A stretch of DNA of 64,000 nt, from the NCBI RefSeq assembly GCF_014284335.1, contig NZ_JACOGF010000019.1, forward strand, positions 1-64,000, read 5' to 3'. Each line of letters starts with the position of its first letter. The first letter of the stretch is position 1. A program made the position numbers and the translations under genes. The notes beneath the pieces are model-generated. The model searched no databases, was not told the DNA's origin, and saw only the letters and a program-made list of their open reading frames with translations. The stretch is from Undibacterium hunanense. Its GTDB lineage: Bacteria; Pseudomonadota; Gammaproteobacteria; Burkholderiales; Burkholderiaceae_D. Shown piece by piece: positions 53,452 to 60,785 of the stretch.

Positions 53452-54342
53452 GTGAATATAGACATTGCACCTGAGCTGACTTTCTTTGTCTTGCTGGCCA
53501 AACTGGGCAGCCTGTCGGCGACGGCACGTGAACTGGGTATCACTCCACCTGCGGTGACCAAGCGGCTGATGCTGATGGAGCAACGCCTGGGCGTGCGCCT
53601 GGTCAACCGCACCACACGCCGCCTGAGCCTGACCAGTGAAGGCGAGTCTTATCTGGCGCAGGCAAGCCAGATCCTGGCTGGCATCCGTGATATGGAAGAG
53701 TCGGTATCAAGCAGCCGTGCCACACCCAAGGGCTTGCTGCGGGTGAATGCGACACCAGGCTTTGGACGTACCCATATCGCACCACTCATATCGCGCTTCG
53801 CCCATCTGTATGCTGAAGTGGAGGTGCAGTTGCAATTGACTGATCGCCCTATCAGCCTGGTGGAAGAGGCATATGACCTGGCGATACGCTTTGGTGAACT
53901 GCCGGATTCGCGTCTGGGTGCACGCAAGCTGATGGCCAACCGGCGTTTTTTATGTGCTTCACCCGCCTATCTGAAGCAGGCCGGATACCCACAAACCCCG
54001 GCCGAGCTACATCACCATCGCTGCATCCTGCATCGCCAGAATGATGATGTATATGGCACCTGGCGTCTGGAAAAAGGACGCCAGGTGGAACTGGTCAAGG
54101 TGCGTGGTGCGGTCTCAAGCAATGATGGCGACGTGGTACTGAACTGGGCACTGGATGGCCACGGCATACTGGTACGTTCGGAATGGGATTTGAACAAATA
54201 CCTGGAAAGCGGACGGCTGCAAATCGTCTTGCCCGCCTACACACTACCGGCGGCTGATCTGTATGTGTATTACCTGAGCCGCCGCCAGCAACCGGCCAGG
54301 GTCAGGGCATTTATTGATTTTCTGGCGGAAGAGTTCAAATGA
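53452..54342 (+). CDS. LysR-family regulator divergent from the tartrate dehydratase
   Basis: A 296-residue LysR-type regulator beginning with GTG at 53452. The helix-turn-helix region is VLLAKLGSLSATARELGITPPAVTKRLMLME. The C-terminal effector domain spans about 90-290 (GLLRVNATPGFGRTHIAPLISRF). LysR proteins often activate divergent genes when they bind a substrate-derived coinducer; D-tartrate is the natural guess. The 104 bases between the two genes are AT-rich and hold both promoters; I see no clear T-N11-A box. Confidence 0.92.
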   Translation: MNIDIAPELTFFVLLAKLGSLSATARELGITPPAVTKRLMLMEQRLGVRLVNRTTRRLSLTSEGESYLAQASQILAGIRDMEESVSSSRATPKGLLRVNATPGFGRTHIAPLISRFAHLYAEVEVQLQLTDRPISLVEEAYDLAIRFGELPDSRLGARKLMANRRFLCASPAYLKQAGYPQTPAELHHHRCILHRQNDDVYGTWRLEKGRQVELVKVRGAVSSNDGDVVLNWALDGHGILVRSEWDLNKYLESGRLQIVLPAYTLPAADLYVYYLSRRQQPARVRAFIDFLAEEFK

Positions 54343-54743
54343 GAATCCGGCTGTAGTCCACTACTGGCCGGAATTACTTGCTTAACAAAAAATGGCGGGT
54401 AAATTCCCTCCCTTTCAAGGGGATGGCGTCGGGGTTTCACAAAGCATGCTTTGTGCCGACAGAATCTAAGCCGCTTGCAAGCGGCGCAGTGGACGGCTTA
54501 GGGAGGGGATGGGTTTCGGGCGATTAACGATAGATGAATTTACGTCGGAAACCCATCCCCATCCCAGCCTTCCCCCTGAAGGGGAAGGTGCTTTAACACG
54601 ACCTTCGGAAAAAATATTCAATTGCAGAATTAAACCTCGGATACAGAAAAATCTATACGATACTGTTCGATTTTGATGCTCAGAAGGTATCAAGATAACT
54701 ATTCCGAACGGTGATGAACTGTAGCCAGCTTCCATTCATTGAC
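54343..54743. repeat. Intergenic repeat cluster, copies 3 of the dispersed palindromic family
   Basis: No gene is seen in these 401 bases. It contains a long inverted pair GGGGATGGGTTTC (54505-54517) and GAAACCCATCCCC (54548-54560). The latter continues into a hairpin CCTTCCCC/GGGGAAGG near 54569-54588. An opposite-strand partial copy (CCCTCCCTTTCAAGGGGATGG) lies near 54406-54426. Two more palindromes sit between: CAAAGCATGCTTTG (54439-54452) and GCCGCTTGCAAGCGGC (54470-54485). The CCCATCCCC lead and terminal hairpin match the copies at 507 and 12337. Confidence 0.7.
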
Positions 54744-55481
54744 CTAACTCTCCAAATTCTCATGATGCGCGATAAGACCACGCTTCCAGTAAGCTGCTAC
54801 CCGCATGGCAGCACCAGCATGGCCTTTTTCTTCTGCCAGTATGCGGCGTGTTGCTGCCATGGTCGCAGCTTCACCGGCACACCAGGCATAACCATCGCCT
54901 GTTGGCAAAGGCAGGGCGCGCAGGGTATCGAGAAACTCTTGTGCACTGTCTACCCAGACGATGCTGATGTCGGCTGCACTGCTTAAATCGCGGCGTTCGG
55001 CTGGCGGTACCTGCAGGATGACGATGGCGCGCACACCCGCCGGTAATTCTTCCAGGCGTCTGGAAATAGCAGGCAGGGCGGTTTCATCACCAGCCAGCAG
55101 ATGCCATTCATAGTCAACCGGAATCACCAGCGAGCCACGCGGCCCGGCAACAGTGACCGTCTGGCCAATATCTGCCTGGCTGGCCCAGGCCGCAGCGGGG
55201 CCATCGCCATGGATGGAAAATTCCAGTACCAGTTCGCCTTTGACAGGGTCGTAATGCCTGGGCGTGTAGTCCCGCATGACGACATTGTCTGTGTCGGCGG
55301 CCAATATCAATTTAAGATGATCATCAAAGGATGCGCTGATAAAGCCCGGCAGGTCAGCACCTGTCAGGGTAATACGGCGGAAGTGCGGGGTCGGGCTTTC
55401 AACACGGACAACTTGCAGGTTACGGCGTTTGATTTCATGGCGTATGCGTTGTACGCGGCTGGTTTCAGAGGCTATACTCAT
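54744..55481 (-). CDS. Siderophore-interacting FAD-binding protein
   Basis: A 245-residue flavoprotein of the SIP/ViuB family, which reduces ferric siderophores to release iron in the cytoplasm. Features are the FAD-binding RRITLTGADLPGF and VMRDYTPRHYDP (the RxYTxR-like motif). The NAD(P)H region has GPRGSLVIPVDYEWHLLAGDETALPAI and the C-terminal YAWCAGEAATMAATRRIL. The gene is divergent from a MarR regulator with a palindrome in the 38-base gap. It is probably induced under iron limitation or through that regulator. Confidence 0.92.
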   Translation of the reverse strand: MSIASETSRVQRIRHEIKRRNLQVVRVESPTPHFRRITLTGADLPGFISASFDDHLKLILAADTDNVVMRDYTPRHYDPVKGELVLEFSIHGDGPAAAWASQADIGQTVTVAGPRGSLVIPVDYEWHLLAGDETALPAISRRLEELPAGVRAIVILQVPPAERRDLSSAADISIVWVDSAQEFLDTLRALPLPTGDGYAWCAGEAATMAATRRILAEEKGHAGAAMRVAAYWKRGLIAHHENLES

Positions 55482-55490
55482 TTATTCACC

Positions 55491-55507
55491 TATCAAATTA
55501 GTTGATA
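55491..55507. promoter_or_regulatory. MarR-type operator palindrome
   Basis: TATCAA-ATTAG-TTGATA is a perfect 6-bp inverted repeat with a 5-base spacer in the short gap between the divergent SIP and MarR genes. This is the usual size and place for autoregulatory MarR sites. Confidence 0.75.
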
Positions 55508-55519
55508 ATATCTACTATA

Positions 55520-55990
55520 ATGCGCAAAACAAATGACAATGTCAACCATTCCCGGCAAAATAATGAGGATGGGGTGCTGGATCTTATCCATACCGTCATG
55601 CACCAATACCGGTCCATGCAATACCAGGCTTTGCGTGACGGCCCGCACGACATCACGCATATGGAAGGCAAGGTATTGAGTTTTTTTGGGCGTCAGCCCA
55701 GGGCTACCCAGAGTGATCTGGCCAAACACAGCGGGCGCGACAAGGCGCAGCTGGCACGCCTGATCAAGGGCTTGCGTGACCGTGGGTTGCTGGATGCCGA
55801 AGCCGATGCAACGGACCGCCGCAATGTCCATCTGGCGCTGACCGCCGATGGCCAGGCGATATTGAGTGGCCTGCATCAGCAGGCAAAACGCCTCAACAGC
55901 AAGGCTGTCAGCGGCATGGATAGCGCGGAGCAACAGCAATTGCTGCAGTTTTTGCTGCGTGTCAAAAACAATCTGGATGCGACGGAATAA
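55520..55990 (+). CDS. MarR-family transcriptional regulator
   Basis: A 156-residue winged-helix regulator. Dimerisation helices flank the DNA-binding core MEGKVLSFFGRQPRATQSDLAKHSGRDKAQLARLIKGLRDRGL, then the wing DATDRRNVHLALTADGQ with the conserved Asp-Arg-Arg. ATG at 55520 is used; a TTG at 55502 lies inside the palindromic operator and is unlikely. It likely represses itself and the divergent siderophore-interacting protein gene. Its effector is unknown. Confidence 0.93.
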   Translation: MRKTNDNVNHSRQNNEDGVLDLIHTVMHQYRSMQYQALRDGPHDITHMEGKVLSFFGRQPRATQSDLAKHSGRDKAQLARLIKGLRDRGLLDAEADATDRRNVHLALTADGQAILSGLHQQAKRLNSKAVSGMDSAEQQQLLQFLLRVKNNLDATE

Positions 55991-56029
55991 ACGCCCGCCA
56001 GTCTCAATTTTTATGTAAAAACCAATATC

Positions 56030-57091
56030 ATGAGTCAATACTGGAGTGAAGTCGTACACAAGCTGACACCATATGTCCCCGGCGAACAGCCAAAGATAGA
56101 CAGGCTGATCAAGCTCAATACCAATGAAAACCCGTATCCGCCATCACCCCAGGTGCTGGCAGCGATACAGCAGGCAGCCAGCGCAGACTTGCGCCTCTAT
56201 CCCGATCCCGGATCAGACAGCCTGCGCGACACCATCGCTGCCTATCACGGCTTGCAGGCAGAGCAGATATTCATTGGCAACAGTTCGGATGAGGTGCTGG
56301 CACATACCTTCCAGGCTTTGCTGAAACATGAACAGCCCTTGTTATGTCCGGACATCAGTTACAGTTTTTACCCTGTGTATTGCGGCCTGTATGGCATCAG
56401 TTATCGCAGCATCCCGCTGGATGCAGATTTTCGTCTGAACGTGGAAGATTATCTGCAAGCCAATGGCGGAATTATTTTCGCCAACCCGAATGCGCCTACC
56501 GGCTGTCTGCTGGGGCTGGATAAAATTGAATTCCTGCTGCAACACAATCGCGATTCTGTCGTGGTGGTGGATGAAGCTTATGTGGATTTTGGCGGCAGCA
56601 CAGCGATAGCGCTGATCAACAAGTATCCCAACTTGCTGGTGATACAGACGCTGTCAAAATCACGTTCACTGGCCGGATTGCGGGTAGGTTTTGCGGCAGG
56701 TCACCCTGATCTGATCGCCGGCCTGAACCGTGTCAAGAACAGTTTCAACTGCTATCCGCTGGACCGGCTGGCGGTCGCTGGTGCGATTGCCTCATTTGAA
56801 GATGAAGCGCACTTCCAGCAAAATTGTGCCGCCGTCATCGCCAGCCGCGACCGGCTCACAGCCAGTCTGAATGATCTGGGCTTTACAGTCTTGCCGTCAG
56901 CGGCCAATTTTGTTTTTGCACGGCACCCGCAACACAATGCCTTGCAACTGGCGCAAGGCTTGCGTGCAAGCGGCATCATCGTGCGGCATTTCAAACAGGA
57001 ACGCATCAGCGAATTCTTGCGCATTTCCATCGGCACCGATGTCGAATGCGAAGCACTGGTGTCAGCGCTGAAGATACTGTTACAGGCTTAA
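56030..57091 (+). CDS. hisC: Histidinol-phosphate aminotransferase (HisC-type)
   Basis: A 353-residue PLP enzyme. It has LIKLNTNENPYPPSPQVLAAI near the start, FIGNSSDEVLAH, IIFANPNAPTGCLLG and VVVDEAYVDFGG, and the PLP Lys in LSKSRSLAGLRVGFAAG. These are all HisC features; it converts imidazole-acetol phosphate to histidinol phosphate. Other his genes are not adjacent, so it may be a second HisC-like paralogue. It begins 39 bases after the MarR gene, with no strong ribosome site. Confidence 0.88.
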   Translation: MSQYWSEVVHKLTPYVPGEQPKIDRLIKLNTNENPYPPSPQVLAAIQQAASADLRLYPDPGSDSLRDTIAAYHGLQAEQIFIGNSSDEVLAHTFQALLKHEQPLLCPDISYSFYPVYCGLYGISYRSIPLDADFRLNVEDYLQANGGIIFANPNAPTGCLLGLDKIEFLLQHNRDSVVVVDEAYVDFGGSTAIALINKYPNLLVIQTLSKSRSLAGLRVGFAAGHPDLIAGLNRVKNSFNCYPLDRLAVAGAIASFEDEAHFQQNCAAVIASRDRLTASLNDLGFTVLPSAANFVFARHPQHNALQLAQGLRASGIIVRHFKQERISEFLRISIGTDVECEALVSALKILLQA

Positions 57092-57124
57092 ACTCGTTTC
57101 AGAATCAGAGATGAATTCTAATCA

Positions 57125-57316
57125 GGACTTACGCAAAATTGTCCCAGCAAGATTATCGCTTTTAGGAAACATCCCTTGCAAGGGATGTTCGTTTCGTCGG
57201 CAGGCAACATGTTGCCTGAAACCCTCGACTCCACCGTCAGCGACGAAGACAGTACTTTAGTACGCGGCTCCTGGGAGAGGAGCTGCAACGCAGCTAGGGC
57301 AGTTTTGCGTAAGTCC
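57125..57316. mobile_element. MITE-like 192-bp element with 20-bp terminal inverted repeats
   Basis: The ends are near-perfect inverted repeats: GGACTTACGCAAAATTGTCC at the left (57125-57144) and the complement of GGACTTACGCAAAACTGCCC at the right (57297-57316), two mismatches in 20. No gene lies inside. The interior holds two perfect palindromes: 22 bases at 57168-57189 with TTGCAA at its centre, and 18 bases at 57201-57218 (CAGGCAACATGTTGCCTG). It also holds smaller stems such as GCTCCT/AGGAGC. It starts three bases after the stop of the next gene (minus strand). No target-site duplication is obvious. Confidence 0.75.
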
Positions 57317-57318
57317 GT

Positions 57319-57816
57319 TTACTGTTCAGGCCAGATCGACAACACCAGCTCTTCAATATTGTTAGGATCACTGATCTTCTTTTTGGCATCTGCCCAGTCT
57401 GCTGGTGCCGGTACGGCTTTTTTGGTATGCACGGCAGTGTCTATCGCCATCTTGATGCCAAACACCAGGATGCCGCTGGTGACGTCTACCGGTGGAAGTT
57501 TCTGCACTATTTCATAGATCTGATTGTCATAATATTCATGCACGGCTGGCGCCATGTCCAGCCAGGATGTGACGGCACCATCAGAGCGTATGGCCACCAC
57601 CAGATAACCGGCGCTTTCCGGCATTTTGACTTTTTTCAGCGCCCTGTAGATCTGTGTCTGCAAGGCCCGTGTATAGCGGCCAAAGCTGTCGACATTGATG
57701 CCTTTCTGTTCCAGCTGTTTTTGTGACTGGAAAAAATAGATGGAATCAAAACGGGTTTCTGCTGCTTGCGTCAGCGCGGAAAAACACAGTAACAGGGTAG
57801 CCAGCAGCAGTTTCAT
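57319..57816 (-). CDS. Small secreted protein, possibly TonB-C-terminal-like
   Basis: A 165-residue protein with signal peptide LLLATLLLCFSALTQAAET. The start at 57816 is preceded by GAGGTAAGT. The region YLVVAIRSDGAVTSWLDMAPAVHEYYDNQIYEIVQKLPP has the strand-turn-strand layout of a TonB C-terminal domain (V-x-I-x-x-D-G-x-V). No TonB helix anchor is present, so it is probably a periplasmic TonB-like protein of unknown use. It lies seven bases after the asparaginase-like gene and is probably co-transcribed. Confidence 0.65.
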   Translation of the reverse strand: MKLLLATLLLCFSALTQAAETRFDSIYFFQSQKQLEQKGINVDSFGRYTRALQTQIYRALKKVKMPESAGYLVVAIRSDGAVTSWLDMAPAVHEYYDNQIYEIVQKLPPVDVTSGILVFGIKMAIDTAVHTKKAVPAPADWADAKKKISDPNNIEELVLSIWPEQ

Positions 57817-57823
57817 ACTTACC

Positions 57824-58309
57824 TCATTTCGTGACAAAAACACCGGCACTGCGGTTTTTCTGTACATTGTCCCACGCAAATACCTTACCGTTCATGGCCA
57901 CATGCACACCGGCTGGCAACAACTGCGCTGCGCTGCAGGCAAACCCCAGATTGAAAAAAGCATCAGAATTGGCAATTTCGTAAGGAATCATGGCACCAGT
58001 AAAGACTATGGTCTTGCCCAGCTTGGCCGCACCCAGCACTTCAGCTGTTTCACGCATGGTGTCGGTGCCATGGATGATGACGATGGCATCTTCAGCAGAA
58101 TTCTGGCAAGCCTGCAAGACGGTCTGGCGATGGCTGTCATTCATGTCCAGCGAATCCACCAGCATGCAGACTTCCAACGCCACCGGAATAGTCAGGCGGG
58201 CGCGTTGCAGCACCTCGGGCAGGTGGCTGTCGGCAAAGCTTAGTTTGCCTGCCAGTTCATCATAATGTTTATCGAAAGTGCCACCGGTGGCGATAATGCG
58301 CAAAGTCAT
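57824..58309 (-). CDS. Asparaginase-family N-domain protein
   Basis: A 161-residue protein equal to the N-terminal half of type I/II L-asparaginases. It has the active-site segments IIATGGTFDKHY (catalytic Thr) and IIHGTDTMRETAEVL (Thr-Asp pair). The next segment, GKTIVFTGAMIPY, resembles the usual TGA motif. The whole C-terminal domain needed to complete the tetramer's active site is absent. Short stand-alone asparaginase-domain proteins of this length are known, but their activity is unclear. It is preceded by a plain promoter region and followed closely by the TonB-like gene. Confidence 0.82.
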   Translation of the reverse strand: MTLRIIATGGTFDKHYDELAGKLSFADSHLPEVLQRARLTIPVALEVCMLVDSLDMNDSHRQTVLQACQNSAEDAIVIIHGTDTMRETAEVLGAAKLGKTIVFTGAMIPYEIANSDAFFNLGFACSAAQLLPAGVHVAMNGKVFAWDNVQKNRSAGVFVTK

Positions 58310-58469
58310 GGTCTTGTCTCAAAATAGTCGTGGTTGATTTGTTCTGCATTGTAACGCGGCAGGCACCTTGCTGAAAACTCCATGCTAAGCTGCTACACTA
58401 AGCCGCTGGAATAAACATTACTGCAATATGCTGCCACGTGCAGATACATCGCGAATACTTTGTTGATAT

Positions 58470-59243
58470 ATGAAAGCCATTGCCCCGGGAACCGTTATTT
58501 TCCACCGCCATCGTGGCTATGGTGTGCTGACTTCCGTCAATTTATTGACGGGCTGGGTAGCGGCCCGCTTTGGTGACGAAAAACGCACACTTGACTTGAA
58601 TCTTTCCACCGATGAAGTCCAACATGCGGATGGTGAAGCTATCCTGTTCCGCCGCTCGCCGCCAGAACGCATGCCACATGCACGCCTGATGGCGATGGTG
58701 AAAGAATTGCATGCAGCAGGTTACCAGAAGCTGTATCTGTATAGCTGGCCCAAGCCTTCCGGCCTGCACTGGCGCTGGCAGTTATTCACCGGGCCACGCA
58801 ACTGGATGCAAAGACCCTGGCGTGAAGGCTGGTATGGCTCAGGGGCAGATTACAATTTCAATCCCGTGATGGGTTGGGGCGACGCTCCCGGTGCCAGCAC
58901 CGCCGAGTTGATTGAGGCATTTGCCCGCTTTGATCCGGCCGGTCTGGCACAGGCGCTAGGCAAGGATGAAGATCATGCTGCCTGGTTTGCCAGTGTCTGC
59001 GATATCTTGCTACCGAATTATGCCTACAGCCTGGGGGCAGATACACCCGAACATCCGCTACCCCTGCATTTGCCGGTCATCGCCGTACGCCAGCGCCTGC
59101 CAGAACGTGAAGAACAATTAGCTTATCCACCCGGCTGGGAACAGACCTGGAGCCCGGACAGCCTGCAACGCCGCCATCAGCAAAGAAGCAATGTGCGACA
59201 TGATGTGATACCCACAGGCTGGCACTTGCCGCTGGAATTCTGA
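58470..59243 (+). CDS. Hypothetical protein with a CarD/Tudor-like N-terminus
   Basis: A 257-residue soluble protein that I cannot name. The first 55 residues (APGTVIFHRHRGYGVLTSVN, then WVAARFGDEKRTLDLNL) resemble the small beta-barrel CarD/Tudor-like domain that reads as Gly-Tyr-Gly-Val with a following hydrophobic strand. The middle is rich in Trp (HWRWQLFTGPRNWMQRPW). The C-terminus is polar. There is no signal peptide. Its ATG is preceded by TTGATAT and lacks a clear Shine-Dalgarno. It is convergent with the methyltransferase gene. Confidence 0.65.
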   Translation: MKAIAPGTVIFHRHRGYGVLTSVNLLTGWVAARFGDEKRTLDLNLSTDEVQHADGEAILFRRSPPERMPHARLMAMVKELHAAGYQKLYLYSWPKPSGLHWRWQLFTGPRNWMQRPWREGWYGSGADYNFNPVMGWGDAPGASTAELIEAFARFDPAGLAQALGKDEDHAAWFASVCDILLPNYAYSLGADTPEHPLPLHLPVIAVRQRLPEREEQLAYPPGWEQTWSPDSLQRRHQQRSNVRHDVIPTGWHLPLEF

Positions 59244-59255
59244 TATCCACAGCCC

Positions 59256-60011
59256 CTAAGCTGAATCAGCTGCGCTTTTTTCTACCACCATGAAATAACC
59301 AAGGGGAAAAGCCTGGCTGGTTTTGGCGGATACTTTTTTGCCTATGCCGGTTTTCAGGAAAAGCTGCACGCTGTATTGAATGGCTATCGCCATTGCCTTG
59401 CCCAGCACGGGAACAAATTGCAGATGCTTGGCCAGAAAATCAGCCAGGATTTCAGGACTACCGCCTATGGCTTCGAGGCGCAGCAATCGCAAGCCCGATT
59501 TGGCGACCAGGTGGCGCAAGGCATGTTCGGTGAAACGGTGATAATCATGCGGTTGCTCATGCAGGCAATAAAAAAACGGCACATTCATGATGATCTTGCC
59601 ATCGGCAGCCAGGATACGTGTCATTTCCTTCCACAGGCTTTCCGGTTCCGGCAAATGTTCCAGCACATCGGACAGGATGATGGTATTGAATTCGGCATCT
59701 GCAAAAGGCAATGCTTTGCTTAAATCACATTCAAAATCCAGGTACTCGTTTTTGTGCTGGCTATTCGCCCAGTCGACGCAGATATTCTCTGTCACCAGGT
59801 CTTTATAACTCATGAACAGGGGCACCTTGCCACAACCCAGATCCAGCAAACGGCCACCCGTATACAGGCGCAGATTACGGTCATAACAGGCCGCAATCAG
59901 ATCGGCGATCAGGCGTGAGCCAACACCGACTTCGGCCGGATCACGTGACGCCATCAAGCTGCCTTTTTTATAAATGTACTTGCTGGCCTGCCATTTGTCC
60001 TGGTTTTTCAT
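59256..60011 (-). CDS. Class I SAM-dependent methyltransferase
   Basis: A 251-residue protein with the methyltransferase-11-type fold. Motif I is RLLDLGCGKVPLF (about 58-70), motif II is the acidic NICVDWANSQ, and motif IV is IILSDVLEHLPEPESLW. The C-terminal part includes FTEHALRHLVAKSGLRLLRLEAIGG. The acceptor is unknown; similar proteins methylate lipids, sugars or small metabolites. It follows the YdcF-type gene by 87 bases in the same direction. Confidence 0.88.
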   Translation of the reverse strand: MKNQDKWQASKYIYKKGSLMASRDPAEVGVGSRLIADLIAACYDRNLRLYTGGRLLDLGCGKVPLFMSYKDLVTENICVDWANSQHKNEYLDFECDLSKALPFADAEFNTIILSDVLEHLPEPESLWKEMTRILAADGKIIMNVPFFYCLHEQPHDYHRFTEHALRHLVAKSGLRLLRLEAIGGSPEILADFLAKHLQFVPVLGKAMAIAIQYSVQLFLKTGIGKKVSAKTSQAFPLGYFMVVEKSAADSA

Positions 60012-60098
60012 TCCCTGATTACCTTATTGCTCTGCGTAACTGCATTTATACCGCAGGCAGGCGGTTTTTTGGTATTTATGCGTCATAACACGCATCCT

Positions 60099-60686
60099 TC
60101 AGCGTACTTGCGAAGGTTTCAGCATGTATCCGCCATAGGCAAACACTTCACGCGCCAGTGAATACGCATCCCGCCCCTCAAAATAATCGGCGTGTACATG
60201 CGCCTGGCCAGACAGGCCAAATTTGTTCATCGCCAGTTGAAAACGGGCGAGATGGAAGAACTGGCTGACCAGCACGGCGGAAGTCCATCCTTTTTGTTTC
60301 ATCAGGCTGGCAGCAAAGCGCGCTGTTTCCAGGGTATTGATGCCGTGGCTGTCAATATGGATGGCGGTAGCCGGTACGCCATGCGCGAGCAGGTAGTTTT
60401 TCATGACTTCGGCTTCGTCATACCCTTCCACACCTTTCGCACCACTGACCAGTATGGCTTTGCAGCGGCCATCAACAAACAGCTTGAGAGCGGCATCCAG
60501 CCTGGCTTGCAGGCGTTTTGAAGGTGTCCCGTCCGGGTGGACGGTATTGCCGGGCACAATCGCCAGGTCGGTGCTGGCCAGCCTGTCATTCAATCCATAC
60601 AGGCTGATGGCCAACATAGCCAGCAAAAAGCCCGACAGCAGGATCAGGGCCAGCCAGGCCAACAGGCGTTTCAGAGAGACAGACAT
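60099..60686 (-). CDS. YdcF/DUF218-family membrane-anchored protein
   Basis: A 195-residue protein starting at 60686 (MSVSLKRLLAWLALILLSGF is the single N-terminal helix). The DUF218 domain is seen as DLAIVPGNTVHPDGTPSKRLQARLDAAL, AILVSGAKGVEGYDEAEVMKNYLL, ESHGINTLETAR-like SHGINTLETARFAA and VLVSQFFHLARFQLA. Family members (YdcF, ElyC, SanA) are inner-membrane proteins linked to envelope biogenesis. An upstream in-frame start at 60755 adds 23 residues without family support. It lies between the methyltransferase and the EAL-protein gene. Confidence 0.87.
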   Translation of the reverse strand: MSVSLKRLLAWLALILLSGFLLAMLAISLYGLNDRLASTDLAIVPGNTVHPDGTPSKRLQARLDAALKLFVDGRCKAILVSGAKGVEGYDEAEVMKNYLLAHGVPATAIHIDSHGINTLETARFAASLMKQKGWTSAVLVSQFFHLARFQLAMNKFGLSGQAHVHADYFEGRDAYSLAREVFAYGGYMLKPSQVR

Positions 60687-60785
60687 ACGTATCCAGACGG
60701 GTTGATGCCGATATGGCAAACCCGCAAATTGTACAGGCTGCGATGTGACTGGCATGCACCCGGCAGGACGCTTTCGCTTTTTCTC

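Noticed and set aside
57125..57316. Integron attC-like site or CRISPR fragment
   Set aside because: There are no attC core sites and no regular repeat-spacer pattern; terminal inverted repeats fit a MITE better.
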